A stretch of 64,000 nucleotides of DNA from assembly GCF_030656875.1 (NCBI RefSeq), contig NZ_CP130943.1:1860001-1924000 (forward strand), in the 5' to 3' direction. Source of the stretch: Prescottella sp. R16. GTDB taxonomy: Bacteria > Actinomycetota > Actinomycetes > Mycobacteriales > Mycobacteriaceae. Shown here piece by piece: positions 17,245-26,224 of this stretch. Numbering within the stretch: the stretch's first letter is position 1; the number at the start of each line of letters is the position of its first letter. The position numbers and the translations under genes are program-made. Under the pieces are notes generated by a model. That model was not told the origin of the DNA, did not search any database, and was given only the letters and a program-made list of their open reading frames with translations.

Positions 17245-18756
17245 CTATCGGACCGGTTCGATCAGCCCGTGCCGCACCAGCGCGTGCACGAGCGGCACCG
17301 CCGCCGCGGCGAGCTCGTCCTCGTCCTCACCGTTCGCGAACGCGAGCAACGTGAGCAGTTCCTCCAACGGCAGCCCGTCCGCCCGCATTCCCGCGAGCAG
17401 CGACGCCGCCAGATCGTCGACGTCGTGCTGCCACTGCGGCCCGCCGCCACGGTGCACGCGCGCCACCACCTGGCTCCAACCGTCCTCGCCCGGCAGATAC
17501 ACCCGCTCGAGTGCGGTGTCGGGGCGCACCGTGAACCGGGCGGTCAGCACATCGTGGTCGCGCAGCCAGGTGAGTCGCTCGAAGTAGGCGAGGGCCTCGT
17601 CGCCGAGCGGATCCTCGAACCCGTGCCGCAGGTCCTCGCACAGGATGTCCGACGGCGCATCCGTCCGCCGCAGGTACACGAACCCGAACCCGATGCCGTC
17701 GACACCGGCCTCCTCGAGATGGTCGAGCCATGCGTTCGCCCGTGCCTCCGTCGCCGGATCGCGTGGATCCGCGCCACCGTCGCGCAGCCACGTCCCCACG
17801 TACAGCGCCGGGTCGGCGACGTCCCGCTGGACGATCCACGCGTCCACCCCGTGCGCCGGCAGCCACGAGGCCACCCGATGGCGCCAGTCCTCGCCGTCGA
17901 CGTGCAGCCACGACGCCAGCATCGCCGCGGTACCACCCGGCACCAGGTGGTCCACCGCGTTCGAGATCATCAGCTCACTGGCGCCGTCGAGATCCAGGCC
18001 GGAGTCCCGGTACGAGTGCGTGACCTTCGCTTCACCCACCACGAACGGCGGATTCGCCACGATCCGTTCGAATCGGCGTCCCGCGACCGGCTCGAACCAC
18101 GATCCCTCGAGGATCTCGAAATCCAGCCCGTTCAGTGCCGCTGTCGCCGCGGTCAACGTCAGAGCCCGCGGGTTGATGTCGGTGACCGTCACCGTTCCCG
18201 CGTAGTCGGCGGCCCGCAGTGCCTGGATGCCGCAGCCGGTACCGACGTCCAGGACCGTGCCGGCCGGAGCGGTCGGAGTGCCGCGCAGCAGCGTCATCGA
18301 CGCTTCACCGACACCGATCACGTGATCGTCCGCGGTGGCGCGGGGCCGCAGCGACCCGTCCAGATCCGACAACGCCCACCGGTTCCCGGTCCCCAGATCG
18401 AGCGGCCGCAGATCCAGTTCGGCCCGCACCGTGTCACCGTCCCGCGACACCAGCCCGGCCGCGACGGCGGTGTCCAGGTCCAATGGGTGCAGCGCGGCGG
18501 CGACCCCGTCGGCGGGGCAGTCGTCGTCGAGCAGGAACAGACGGATCAGCTGCCCGAGATCGCCACCGGAGCGGCTCGCGCGCCGCGCGGGCACCGGCTC
18601 GTGGCGGCTCAGCGCGGCATGCGCGTCGGCCCCGATGAGGTCGACGATCGAATCGATGTCGTAGCGGGCGCGCGTCAGCGCCTCCCGTAGCGGGCCACAC
18701 GCGGACAGCAGAAGATCACGGTTCACGACTGCATTGTTGCAGCCGGGAACCGTCAA
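17245..18756 (-). CDS. Class I SAM-dependent methyltransferase (DUF7059 N-terminus)
   Basis: A 503 aa methyltransferase of the NPPF group. Residues about 10-140 form the actinobacterial DUF7059 domain. The Rossmann core (about 155-330) has the SAM-binding VLDVGTGCGIQALRAA, an acidic residue in VTDINPRAL, and the catalytic NPPF tetrapeptide in RIVANPPFVVGE. That motif marks enzymes methylating amide or exocyclic nitrogens (rRNA guanine or protein glutamine), and RsmC/PrmC-like targets are possible. The C-terminal 170 residues are family-specific. The ATG overlaps the stop of DUF3099 (ATGA), so the two are coupled. The exact substrate is unknown. Confidence 0.87.
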   Translation of the reverse strand: MTVPGCNNAVVNRDLLLSACGPLREALTRARYDIDSIVDLIGADAHAALSRHEPVPARRASRSGGDLGQLIRLFLLDDDCPADGVAAALHPLDLDTAVAAGLVSRDGDTVRAELDLRPLDLGTGNRWALSDLDGSLRPRATADDHVIGVGEASMTLLRGTPTAPAGTVLDVGTGCGIQALRAADYAGTVTVTDINPRALTLTAATAALNGLDFEILEGSWFEPVAGRRFERIVANPPFVVGEAKVTHSYRDSGLDLDGASELMISNAVDHLVPGGTAAMLASWLHVDGEDWRHRVASWLPAHGVDAWIVQRDVADPALYVGTWLRDGGADPRDPATEARANAWLDHLEEAGVDGIGFGFVYLRRTDAPSDILCEDLRHGFEDPLGDEALAYFERLTWLRDHDVLTARFTVRPDTALERVYLPGEDGWSQVVARVHRGGGPQWQHDVDDLAASLLAGMRADGLPLEELLTLLAFANGEDEDELAAAAVPLVHALVRHGLIEPVR

Positions 18757-19109
18757 CCCTCGATGGTGCGGTGGTTACGGGCCTCGAGGGCGCGCGCCTC
18801 GTCACGCCTGTCGTACCTGCTCGGTTCGTCCTTCGACCGTGGGGGTCGATCGTTCGCGATGAGGACCGCGATCCACGGCAGCGGAACCGACGCCGCGATG
18901 ATGCCGACGGAGATCCACGCGTTGCCGAACGCGCCGTACGCGATCGCCGCGAGAACCAGGGCCGGAACGCGGAACGACATGATCGTCAGATACTTCTTGA
19001 CCCGGGCCCGATGCTGCTCGTCGATGGACTGTGCGGCCTCGGTGATCAGTGCCGGGTGGCGGGGTGTACCGCTCTCGACGTCGTCGCCGAACCCCGATGT
19101 TCTTCCCAT
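18753..19109 (-). CDS. DUF3099 membrane protein
   Basis: A 118 aa protein (Rv2709-like) with two transmembrane helices at about residues 45-85 (VPALVLAAIAYGAFG and VGIIAASVPLPWIAVLIA) and charged ends. The conserved start PALITEAAQSIDEQHRARVKKYL marks DUF3099. The ATG at 19109 follows GGAGAC. Its stop overlaps the methyltransferase start, giving a two-gene operon. It is divergent from the DUF3039 gene across 77 bp. Function unknown. Confidence 0.87.
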   Translation of the reverse strand: MGRTSGFGDDVESGTPRHPALITEAAQSIDEQHRARVKKYLTIMSFRVPALVLAAIAYGAFGNAWISVGIIAASVPLPWIAVLIANDRPPRSKDEPSRYDRRDEARALEARNHRTIEG

Positions 19110-19186
19110 GGTCTCCACTGTTGCACTCTCGGTCGTCGAATGCACACGCGGTACCACGGTCTGTGCGGTACGGCATTATTGGTGGG

Positions 19187-19423
19187 GTGAGCACCTTGAC
19201 GAAGGAACGTCCCGACACCACCACGGACGAGACCACCGACGACGACACCCCCAAGTTCTTCCACTACGTGAAGAAGAACAAGATCGCCGAGAGCGCCGTG
19301 ATGGGCACGCACGTCGTCGCGTTGTGCGGCGAGGTCTTCCCGGTCACCAAGTCGGCGAAGCCCGGCTCGCCGGTGTGCCCGGAATGCAAGAAGATCTACG
19401 ACGGATTGCGCAAGGGCGACTGA
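19187..19423 (+). CDS. DUF3039 small zinc-ribbon protein
   Basis: A 78 aa actinobacterial protein (Rv2708c-like). The C-terminal two thirds carry the conserved core FFHYVKKNKIAESAVMGTHVVALCGE and a CPEC pair; together with the earlier Cys and His these probably bind zinc. The N-terminal 22 residues are Thr/Asp-rich and probably disordered. The GTG start is the first plausible in-frame start before the conserved core. The final 28 bp overlap the 3' end of the YihY gene on the other strand. Function unknown. Confidence 0.87.
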   Translation: MSTLTKERPDTTTDETTDDDTPKFFHYVKKNKIAESAVMGTHVVALCGEVFPVTKSAKPGSPVCPECKKIYDGLRKGD

Positions 19424-20511
19424 TCCTCGCAGGACGTCTCCGGTGTGTCGGTGTCGCCGTCGGGGGAAGCTTCGTCCGACGGCGACTCGGACGAGGTCTT
19501 CTCCGTGCCGAATCGGATCGGCCCGGTGGCCAGCCGCCGGGTCAGGTTCGTCACACGACCGGCGTCCTCGGACGCGTCGAGGGCGGTCTGTGCGGCGATC
19601 CAGTCGCGGACCTGCTCCATCCGGGTCGCGCGGGCCGGCCAGAATTCCTGGACGGTCGCGTTGAATTCGGCGCCCAGCACCACCGCGAACCCGAGGAAGA
19701 ACGTGAACAGCAGGAACGCGATCGGTGTGGCGAGCGCCCCGTACGTGTAGCCGGTCTCGGCCACCCAGGTCAGATACCAGCGCAGGATCGTGCTGGCCGC
19801 CATGAAGAACACGCCGGCGAGCAGCGCCCCACCGAGCAGCCGATGCCACGGCAGCGATCGGGGCAACGCCACCTTGTACAGCGTCGTGAGCCCCACCAGC
19901 AGCAGCAACCCCACCGCCGGGTAGTAGAAGGCGTCCACCAGATCGGTGCCCACCTCCCGCCACGGCTCCGGTAGCACCCGCCCGATCATCGTGGGCCCCA
20001 GCGCCACGAGCGGAAGCGTGAACACCGACATCACCAGGAACCCGACGTACAGCAGCAACGCGAACACGCGCTGCCACACCGGATGCCGGGCGTCCTGCTG
20101 CCCGTGCGCCTCCACGATCGAGTCGACGAACGTCGAGATCGCCGACGACCCCGCCCACAACGACAGCAGGAAACTCAACGAGATCAGCTCCGGCCGCCCC
20201 CGCATCAGCACGTCGGTGACCGTCGGCGCGATGATCTGGTCCACCACGTTCTCGCTGAACACGGTGCGGCTGAACGTGACGATCTTCGACTGGATGATCT
20301 CGATGGTGTTCGGGCCGAACCATCCGCCGACGTATCCGATACTGCCGAGCAGGCCGAGCAGCAGCGGCGGCAGCGACAGTGTCTGCCAGAACGCGGCGGT
20401 CGCCGCCTTCCCGAAGATCGAGTCGTCCCACGCCTTCGACGCGGTACGGCCGACGACCTGCCCGCACCGCCGCAGCGGATGGCAGGGAGTGGGCGTCGGC
20501 GTCTCGCTCAT
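19396..20511 (-). CDS. YihY/virulence factor BrkB family membrane protein
   Basis: Inner membrane protein of 371 aa with about six transmembrane helices between residues 50 and 310, matching the YihY/BrkB (UPF0761) family; it corresponds to Rv2707. Conserved segments include a helix-breaking SLLLSLWAGSSAISTFV-like region and TYGALATPIAFLLFTFFLGFAVVLGAEFNA near the end of the membrane domain. The C-terminal 60 residues are hydrophilic and acidic. ATG 20511 is chosen over upstream starts because the family N-terminus begins there. The 3' end overlaps DUF3039 by 28 bp. The role is unproven; the family was long misnamed ribonuclease BN. Confidence 0.9.
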   Translation of the reverse strand: MSETPTPTPCHPLRRCGQVVGRTASKAWDDSIFGKAATAAFWQTLSLPPLLLGLLGSIGYVGGWFGPNTIEIIQSKIVTFSRTVFSENVVDQIIAPTVTDVLMRGRPELISLSFLLSLWAGSSAISTFVDSIVEAHGQQDARHPVWQRVFALLLYVGFLVMSVFTLPLVALGPTMIGRVLPEPWREVGTDLVDAFYYPAVGLLLLVGLTTLYKVALPRSLPWHRLLGGALLAGVFFMAASTILRWYLTWVAETGYTYGALATPIAFLLFTFFLGFAVVLGAEFNATVQEFWPARATRMEQVRDWIAAQTALDASEDAGRVTNLTRRLATGPIRFGTEKTSSESPSDEASPDGDTDTPETSCEDQSPLRNPS

Positions 20512-20714
20512 GGTGCTCCCAGGATTCCTGACGGCACACCGGGACGCTCGCAGTGGGGCCGCCGTGTCGCCATGAATTCTGCCACCCGGCACGCGGCTGG
20601 TGCGGTGTCGCGGCGCCGTGGGCGTTAGGCTCCACGGTGGCCGTCGGACGTGTCCGTGACGTCAGCGAAAGCAAGGAGTGGGGCAACTGTGCGAAGCCTG
20701 TGGCGAGGTGCGAA

Positions 20715-22454
20715 GTGAGCGCTGAACCCGGAAGTGTCGAACGCGCACCCGCTCCCACCGGTTCGCTGCGTGCGTGGCAGCGGCGTGCTCTCACCAAATA
20801 TCTGGCGACCAAGCCGCGGGACTTCCTCGCCGTCGCCACCCCGGGTGCCGGCAAGACCACGTTCGCGCTGCGGGTCGCGTCGGAGCTGCTGCAGGACCGC
20901 ACCGTCGACCAGATCACCGTCGTCGCTCCCACCGAGCACCTCAAGCACCAGTGGTCCGAGGCGGCCGCCCGCATCGGCATCGCACTGGACTCCAACTTCT
21001 CCAACTCGACCGGGCAGACGTCGTCCGACTACCACGGTGTCGTCGTCACGTACGCGCAGGTGGCGTCGCATCCGTTCAAACATCGCGCGCGCACCGAGGC
21101 GCGACGCACCCTGGTGATCCTCGACGAGATCCACCACGGCGGCGACGCCAAGAGCTGGGGCGACGCGATCCGGGAGGCCTACGACGGGGCGACACGCCGG
21201 CTCGCGCTCACCGGAACACCGTTCCGCAGCGACGACAGCCCCATCCCGTTCGTCACCTACGAGCCCGACAACGAGGGGCACCAGCGGTCCAAGGCGGACC
21301 ACACGTACGGCTACTCCGACGCGCTCGCCGACAGCGTCGTCCGGCCGGTCGTGTTCCTGGCGTACTCGGGGGAGGCGCGCTGGCGCAACAGTGCCGGCGA
21401 GGAGTTCTCCGCGCGGCTCGGTGAACCACTCAGCGCGGAACAGACGGCTCGCGCCTGGCGCACCGCACTGGATCCGGCCGGTGACTGGATTCCGTCGGTG
21501 CTCACGGCCGCGAACACCCGTCTCGGGCAGTTGCGGGCCCACGGCATGCCCGACGCCGGTGGGCTCGTCATCGCCACCGATCAGACGGTTGCCCGCGCCT
21601 ACGCCAAGCAGCTCGAGACGATCACCGGCGAGATGCCCGCGGTGATCCTGTCCGACGATCCGACGGCGTCGAAGCGGATCGCCGAGTTCGCTGCGGGCAC
21701 CCAGCCGTGGATGGTCGCGGTCCGGATGGTGTCCGAGGGCGTCGACGTGCCGCGGCTCGCGGTCGGCGTGTACGCCACCAGCGCGTCGACCCCGTTGTTC
21801 TTCGCGCAGGCCATCGGACGTTTCGTGCGCCTGCGCACGAAGGGGGAGACGGCGAGCGTGTTCCTCCCGTCCGTCCCGGTCCTACTCGACCTTGCCGCGC
21901 AGCTCGAGGCGCAGCGCGACCACGTCCTCGGCAAGCCGCACCGGGAGAAGGACGGCTTCGACGACGACCTGCTCGCCGACGCCAACCGGCAGAAGGACGA
22001 GCCGGGGGAGGAGGAGAAGGCGTTCACCTCCCTGGGCGCCGACGCCGAACTCGACCAGGTGATCTACGACGGGTCGTCCTTCGGCACCGCCACGTTCTCC
22101 GGGTCCGACGAGGAAGCCGACTACCTCGGGCTGCCCGGGCTGCTCGACGCCGAGCAGATGCGGGCCCTGCTGCGGCAACGCCAGCAGAAGCAGATCGACA
22201 AGCCCGACAGCGCGGTCGCGACGGCTCCACCACCGCCGGCCCCGCAGGCGGTGAGCGACCGTGTCGCGTCGGCCGGACAGCTGGCGAACCTGCGCCGCGA
22301 ACTGAACTCGCTCGTCGCGATGCACCATCACCGGACCGGGAAGCCGCACGGGGTGATCCACGGCGAGCTGCGCCGCACGTGCGGCGGCCCGCCGACCGCG
22401 ATCGCGACCGTCGACCAGCTCACCGACCGGATCGCGACGCTGCGCCAGTGGTAG
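20715..22454 (+). CDS. DEAD/DEAH-box helicase (SSL2/type III res-like)
   Basis: Superfamily 2 ATPase of 579 aa conserved beside sigA/sigB in Mycobacteriales. It begins with a Q-motif-like LRAWQRRALTKYL, then Walker A ATPGAGKTT (about residues 38-46), DEIH box, motif III LTGTPFRSD, and motif VI QAIGRFVRLR in the second RecA domain. The C-terminal 170 residues include an acidic linker and a domain with LANLRRELNSLVAMHHHRTGKPHGVIHGELRR. The GTG start at 20715 is the first start near the domain with GAGG upstream; earlier in-frame starts add Trp/Cys-rich sequence unlike the family. A strong hairpin follows. The substrate is unknown. Confidence 0.87.
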   Translation: MSAEPGSVERAPAPTGSLRAWQRRALTKYLATKPRDFLAVATPGAGKTTFALRVASELLQDRTVDQITVVAPTEHLKHQWSEAAARIGIALDSNFSNSTGQTSSDYHGVVVTYAQVASHPFKHRARTEARRTLVILDEIHHGGDAKSWGDAIREAYDGATRRLALTGTPFRSDDSPIPFVTYEPDNEGHQRSKADHTYGYSDALADSVVRPVVFLAYSGEARWRNSAGEEFSARLGEPLSAEQTARAWRTALDPAGDWIPSVLTAANTRLGQLRAHGMPDAGGLVIATDQTVARAYAKQLETITGEMPAVILSDDPTASKRIAEFAAGTQPWMVAVRMVSEGVDVPRLAVGVYATSASTPLFFAQAIGRFVRLRTKGETASVFLPSVPVLLDLAAQLEAQRDHVLGKPHREKDGFDDDLLADANRQKDEPGEEEKAFTSLGADAELDQVIYDGSSFGTATFSGSDEEADYLGLPGLLDAEQMRALLRQRQQKQIDKPDSAVATAPPPPAPQAVSDRVASAGQLANLRRELNSLVAMHHHRTGKPHGVIHGELRRTCGGPPTAIATVDQLTDRIATLRQW

Positions 22455-22484
22455 AGCCGGCGGCGCAGCGCGGTGCCGGAAACG

Positions 22485-22523
22485 CCGAAGCGGGTGACCA
22501 CCGATGGTGGTCACCCGCTTCGG
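22485..22523. terminator. Bidirectional terminator, 18 bp perfect stem
   Basis: Arms 22485-22502 and 22506-22523 pair perfectly with a GAT loop (a larger loop is likely in RNA). It lies between the convergent helicase and DUF7455 genes. Confidence 0.85.
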
Positions 22524-22562
22524 GACGAGGGGACGGTTGCAGCCCGCCCGGTCACTGACCTG

Positions 22563-22757
22563 CTAGACGGTCGCTTCCGAATCGCTGACGATCGTCGCGT
22601 TCATCTCACGGAGACGATCGGCATGCGCGTTGGCGTGGTGCTGGCAGAAGAGAAGCTCTCCTCCGCTCGCGAGCACTGCGCGCACACGGGCTGCTGCACT
22701 GCACCGGTCGCACCGGTCGGCAGCGGTCAACGGGGGGCTGGTCAGGGTTCCGGGCAT
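22563..22757 (-). CDS. DUF7455 small Cys/His protein
   Basis: A 64 aa actinobacterial protein usually encoded near sigA. The sequence MPGTLTSPPLTAADRCDRC is followed by a basic helix and a CQHH motif, giving a CxxC...CxHH set suited to one zinc ion. GGAGGAG precedes the ATG at ideal spacing. About 85 nt upstream, GGGAAC (22863-22868) and CGTC (22842-22845) are 17 nt apart and could be an ECF promoter, but such motifs arise by chance in this base composition. Function unknown. Confidence 0.85.
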   Translation of the reverse strand: MPGTLTSPPLTAADRCDRCSAAARVRAVLASGGELLFCQHHANAHADRLREMNATIVSDSEATV

Positions 22758-22989
22758 GACTCCTCCGAACTGGCCGCGGGCTCGCCCGCCGCCTGGGGTC
22801 TTCCGCCGCGTCGGGGATGACGCGGTAGGTCCACTCTGTCAGACGTTCGGCGGGTTCCGGTTGTTCCCGCTACGTCCACGGTGTGTCCGGTCTGACATTC
22901 CCGCCGATTCACCCCGCTGATCTCGCACGATGTGCTCACGGCTGCCGCCGGTGTTCGCTGACAGCAGAGCGAGGAATACCGTTGACCGC

Positions 22990-23472
22990 ATGAACGTGGA
23001 AGTGACGCCGCTACCCGGCATCGGGGTCCGCAAGGATTTCGCACTCGCGACGGGCCGCCGAATCGGTGTCGTGGCCCACCGCGACGGCCGCACCGAGCTG
23101 ATCCTGTCCCGCCTCGACGACCCCGACTCGTGCCTGGCGTCGATTCCTCTCGAAACCGAGGAGGCGTCGGTACTCGCGAACCTGCTCGGGGCGCCGCAAC
23201 TCGTCGCACAGCTGCAGGAGGAACACCGGGACCTGCCGGGCATCAGCACACGGCAGCTTCCCATCGCCGAGAACTCCCCGTGGGACGGCCGCAGCCTCGG
23301 CGACACCGGGATGCGCACCCGCACCGGCGTGTCGGTCGTCGCGGTGATGCGGGCGGGCCAGGTCACACCGTCCCCGGCCCCCGACTTCCTGCTGACCGAA
23401 GGCGACCTGCTGGTCGCGGTCGGCACCCAGGAGGGCCTCGAGCAGGCCGCGAAGATCCTCACACTCGGCTGA
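22990..23472 (+). CDS. Regulatory subunit of K+/H+ antiporter (KhtT-like, TrkA-C)
   Basis: A 160 aa cytoplasmic protein. Residues about 1-70 form the conserved N-terminal domain (VTPLPGIGVRKDFALATGRRIGVV) and about 75-158 form an RCK_C/TrkA-C domain (SPWDGRSLGDTGMR, then LLTEGDLLVAVGTQEGLE). The pair matches B. subtilis KhtT, which gates the antiporter KhtU and binds c-di-AMP; ligand binding here is inferred. The ATG follows TACCGT (22977-22982), giving a one-base leader. The antiporter gene follows after 19 bp. Confidence 0.9.
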   Translation: MNVEVTPLPGIGVRKDFALATGRRIGVVAHRDGRTELILSRLDDPDSCLASIPLETEEASVLANLLGAPQLVAQLQEEHRDLPGISTRQLPIAENSPWDGRSLGDTGMRTRTGVSVVAVMRAGQVTPSPAPDFLLTEGDLLVAVGTQEGLEQAAKILTLG

Positions 23473-23491
23473 GACCGACGGGGCGGATCTC

Positions 23492-24703
23492 GTGGCGTTG
23501 ACCGGAACCTCACTGGCGCTCGTCGAACTCGGCGCCGTCTTCTTCGCGCTCGGCGTCCTCGGACGCCTGGCCGGGCGGATCGGCATGTCCCCGATCCCGC
23601 TGTACCTGATCGGCGGCCTGTGCTTCGGGCAGGGCGGGTTCCTCTCGCTCGGTGACATCGGCGAGTTCACCCGTCTCGCGAGCGAGATCGGCGTCGTCCT
23701 GCTCCTGCTGCTCCTCGGCCTCGAATACACGGCCCCGGAACTGGTCACCGGGCTGAAGCGGTCCTGGAGCGCCGGAGTCGTCGACCTGGTTCTCAACGCC
23801 GCACCGGGTGCGATCCTGGCGTCGATGCTCGGCTGGGGGCCGGTCGGCGCCCTCGTCCTCGGCGGCGTCACCTACATCTCGTCGTCGGGCATCGTCGCGA
23901 AAGTGCTCGGTGACCTCGGGCGGCTCGGCAACCGGGAAACCCCCGTCGTGCTGTCGATTCTCGTGTTCGAGGATCTCGCGATGGCGTTCTACCTGCCGGT
24001 CCTCACCGCGGTCCTCGCCGGGGTGAGCCTGCTGGGCGGCCTGAAAGCGGTCGGTATCTCGTTCCTCGTCATCACCGTCGTGCTGGTGGTGGCGTTGCGC
24101 TACGGCGCCGTGGTGTCCCGCTTCCTCGACAGCACCGACCGCGAGGTGTTCCTGCTCCGGCTGCTCGGTGCGGCGCTGCTCGTCGCCGGTCTCGCGTCGT
24201 CGCTGCAGGTGTCCGCGGCGGTCGGCGCGTTCCTGCTCGGCATCGCGATCTCCGGATCCACGGCCCGCGACGCGACGCAGCTGCTCGAGCCGTTACGCGA
24301 CCTGTTCGCGGCGATGTTCTTCGTCGTCTTCGGCCTCAACACCGATCCGACGACCATCCCCCCGGTCCTGTTGCCGGCGATCGGGCTGGCGGTCGTGACG
24401 ACCGGCACCAAACTGCTGACCGGATGGTGGGCGGCGGGGCGGCAGGGGATCGGTGTCATGGGCCGGGCCCGCGCCGGTGCCGCGCTGGTCGCCCGCGGCG
24501 AGTTCTCGATCGTCATCGCCGGACTCGCGGTGTCGGCGGGCGCGGTAGAGGGCGAACTTGCGGCACTCGCGACGGCCTACGTGCTGCTGATGGCCGTTCT
24601 GGGGCCGGTCGGTGCCCGGGTCGCCGAGCCGATCGTCCGGCTGTTCCAGCGCCCCCGACCGAACGAGGAAGGGGCCCCGAAGGACCCCTTCCTCACCAAC
24701 TGA
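23492..24703 (+). CDS. CPA2-family K+/H+ antiporter (KhtU/KefB-like)
   Basis: Membrane transporter of 403 aa with about 12 helices spanning the whole protein, of the cation:proton antiporter-2 family. Signature parts are GRLAGRIGMSPIPLYLIGGLCFG in helix 2, LLLLLGLEYTAPEL, SSGIVAKVLGDLGRL, and VFEDLAMAFYLP with the conserved acidic residue of helix 5. It lacks the KTN domain of KefB/KefC and instead depends on the separate KhtT-like subunit upstream. It probably extrudes K+ in exchange for protons under alkaline or osmotic stress. The GTG start lies 19 bp after khtT. Confidence 0.9.
   Translation: MALTGTSLALVELGAVFFALGVLGRLAGRIGMSPIPLYLIGGLCFGQGGFLSLGDIGEFTRLASEIGVVLLLLLLGLEYTAPELVTGLKRSWSAGVVDLVLNAAPGAILASMLGWGPVGALVLGGVTYISSSGIVAKVLGDLGRLGNRETPVVLSILVFEDLAMAFYLPVLTAVLAGVSLLGGLKAVGISFLVITVVLVVALRYGAVVSRFLDSTDREVFLLRLLGAALLVAGLASSLQVSAAVGAFLLGIAISGSTARDATQLLEPLRDLFAAMFFVVFGLNTDPTTIPPVLLPAIGLAVVTTGTKLLTGWWAAGRQGIGVMGRARAGAALVARGEFSIVIAGLAVSAGAVEGELAALATAYVLLMAVLGPVGARVAEPIVRLFQRPRPNEEGAPKDPFLTN
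24665..24694. terminator. Hairpin within the 3' end of the antiporter gene
   Basis: GAGGAAGGGG (24665-24674) and CCCCTTCCTC (24685-24694) form a 10 bp stem with a 10 nt loop inside the last codons of the antiporter gene. With only 15 bp to the convergent sigA stop, it is the obvious terminator candidate for both. Confidence 0.7.
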
Positions 24704-24718
24704 CGTGCCGTCCGGCCT

Positions 24719-26101
24719 CTAGTCGAGGTAGTCGCGCAGCACCTGCGACCGCGACGGGTGCCGCAGCTTCGACATCGTCTTCGATTCGATCTGGCGGATC
24801 CGCTCGCGGGTGACGCCGTAGACCTGGCCGATTTCGTCTAAAGTCCGCGGCTGTCCGTCGGTGAGACCGAAGCGCAGGCGCACGACACCGGCCTCACGCT
24901 CGGACAGCGTCTCGAGCACCGACTGCAGCTGATCCTGCAGCAGTGTGAACGACACGGCGTCGACCGCGACGACGGCCTCGGAGTCCTCGATGAAGTCACC
25001 GAGCTGGCTGTCGCCCTCGTCGCCGATGGTCTGGTCCAGCGAGATGGGTTCACGCGCGTACTGCTGGATCTCCAGCACCTTCTCCGGCGTGATGTCCATT
25101 TCCTTCGCGAGCTCCTCCGGAGTGGGCTCACGGCCCAGGTCCTGCAGCAGCTCACGCTGGATCCGGCCCAGCTTGTTGATGACCTCGACCATGTGGACGG
25201 GGATACGGATGGTGCGGGCCTGGTCGGCCATCGCACGGGTGATCGCCTGCCGGATCCACCACGTGGCGTACGTGGAGAACTTGTAGCCCTTGGTGTAGTC
25301 GAACTTCTCGACGGCGCGGATCAGACCCAGGTTGCCTTCCTGGATCAGGTCCAGGAACGCCATGCCGCGGCCGGTGTACCGCTTCGCGAGCGACACGACG
25401 AGACGCAGGTTGGCCTCGAGCAGATGGTTCTTGGCCCGGTTGCCGTCGCGGGTGATCCAGTTCAGGTTGCGGCGGTCCGCAGGCGACGGCTTCTCGCCCT
25501 TCTCGGCCATCTCGCCCATCTTGAAGGTCGCGAACAGGCCGGCCTCGATGCGCTTGGCGAGTTCGACCTCCTCCTCGGCGTTGAGGAGCGCGACCTTGCC
25601 GATCTGCTTGAGATACGCGCGCACCGAGTCCGCGGACGCGGTGAGCTCGGCGTCCTTGCGGGCCTGCCGCAGCGCCTCGGATTCCTCCTCGTCCCACACG
25701 AAGTCGCCCGACGCCTTGTCCTTCTCGGACGGCTCGGCGGGCGTCTCGTCGTCGTCCTCGACGACGACGTCCTCGACCTCTTCCTCGACGAGGTCGCCGT
25801 CGGCGACGTCGAGGTCGGCCATGTCGATGTCCTCGTCCTCGACGGCGTCGTCGCCGACCTTGGCCTTCTTGGTGGTGGCCTTCTTCGTGGTCTTCTTGGC
25901 CGTGGTCTTCTTCGCCGCGGCCTTCTTCGCCGGCGCCTTCTTGGCCGCGGCCTTCTTCGCGGGGGCCTTCTTGGCGGCGGCCTTCTTCGCGGGGGCCTTC
26001 TTGGCGGCGGGCGCGCTACCGGTAGTGGCCTCGGCAGTGGAAGCAGTGGTCGCCGAATCGGTAGTGGAATCGGCGGTCTGACGCGTATCGGTGGCTGCCA
26101 C
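24719..26101 (-). CDS. sigA: Primary sigma factor SigA
   Basis: Housekeeping sigma-70 of 460 aa. The N-terminal 100 residues are an Ala/Lys-rich tail with decapeptide-like [10 protein letters not shown] repeats (DNA about 25900-26020), then an acidic stretch (about 105-150), then the conserved [25 protein letters not shown]. Regions 1.2 to 4.2 are nearly identical to mycobacterial SigA, including [20 protein letters not shown] and the [25 protein letters not shown] 26101 is preferred: GAAAGGG lies 6-7 nt upstream. An in-frame ATG at 26185 is less likely. The -10 TACAAT at 26201-26206 implies a leader of about 93 nt. Confidence 0.96.
   Translation of the reverse strand: MAATDTRQTADSTTDSATTASTAEATTGSAPAAKKAPAKKAAAKKAPAKKAAAKKAPAKKAAAKKTTAKKTTKKATTKKAKVGDDAVEDEDIDMADLDVADGDLVEEEVEDVVVEDDDETPAEPSEKDKASGDFVWDEEESEALRQARKDAELTASADSVRAYLKQIGKVALLNAEEEVELAKRIEAGLFATFKMGEMAEKGEKPSPADRRNLNWITRDGNRAKNHLLEANLRLVVSLAKRYTGRGMAFLDLIQEGNLGLIRAVEKFDYTKGYKFSTYATWWIRQAITRAMADQARTIRIPVHMVEVINKLGRIQRELLQDLGREPTPEELAKEMDITPEKVLEIQQYAREPISLDQTIGDEGDSQLGDFIEDSEAVVAVDAVSFTLLQDQLQSVLETLSEREAGVVRLRFGLTDGQPRTLDEIGQVYGVTRERIRQIESKTMSKLRHPSRSQVLRDYLD
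25890..26020 (-). repeat. Short tandem coding repeats in sigA (Ala/Lys tail)
   Basis: About four copies of a 30 bp unit read on the plus strand as GGCCTTCTTCGC followed by GGGGGCCTTCTTGGC, encoding [10 protein letters not shown]. The unit is prone to slippage, so copy number probably varies between strains. Confidence 0.75.
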
Positions 26102-26200
26102 GTACGCCCTTTCGTGACGGTGTCGTGCGGCGTCACGCCAGAGTGGATTTCCGGCGGAGAGGTCTGTCGGGTTTCGCCGACTCACAGTCGGCCACGATCC

Positions 26201-26206
26201 ATTGTA
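26201..26206 (-). promoter_or_regulatory. sigA promoter -10
   Basis: TACAAT on the minus strand predicts +1 near 26194. An inverted repeat GTAACGA (26204-26210)/TCGTTAC (26222-26228) spans this element and the ppgK stop codon; it may be a weak ppgK terminator or an operator. Confidence 0.5.
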
Positions 26207-26224
26207 ACGACAGCTCCGAAATCG

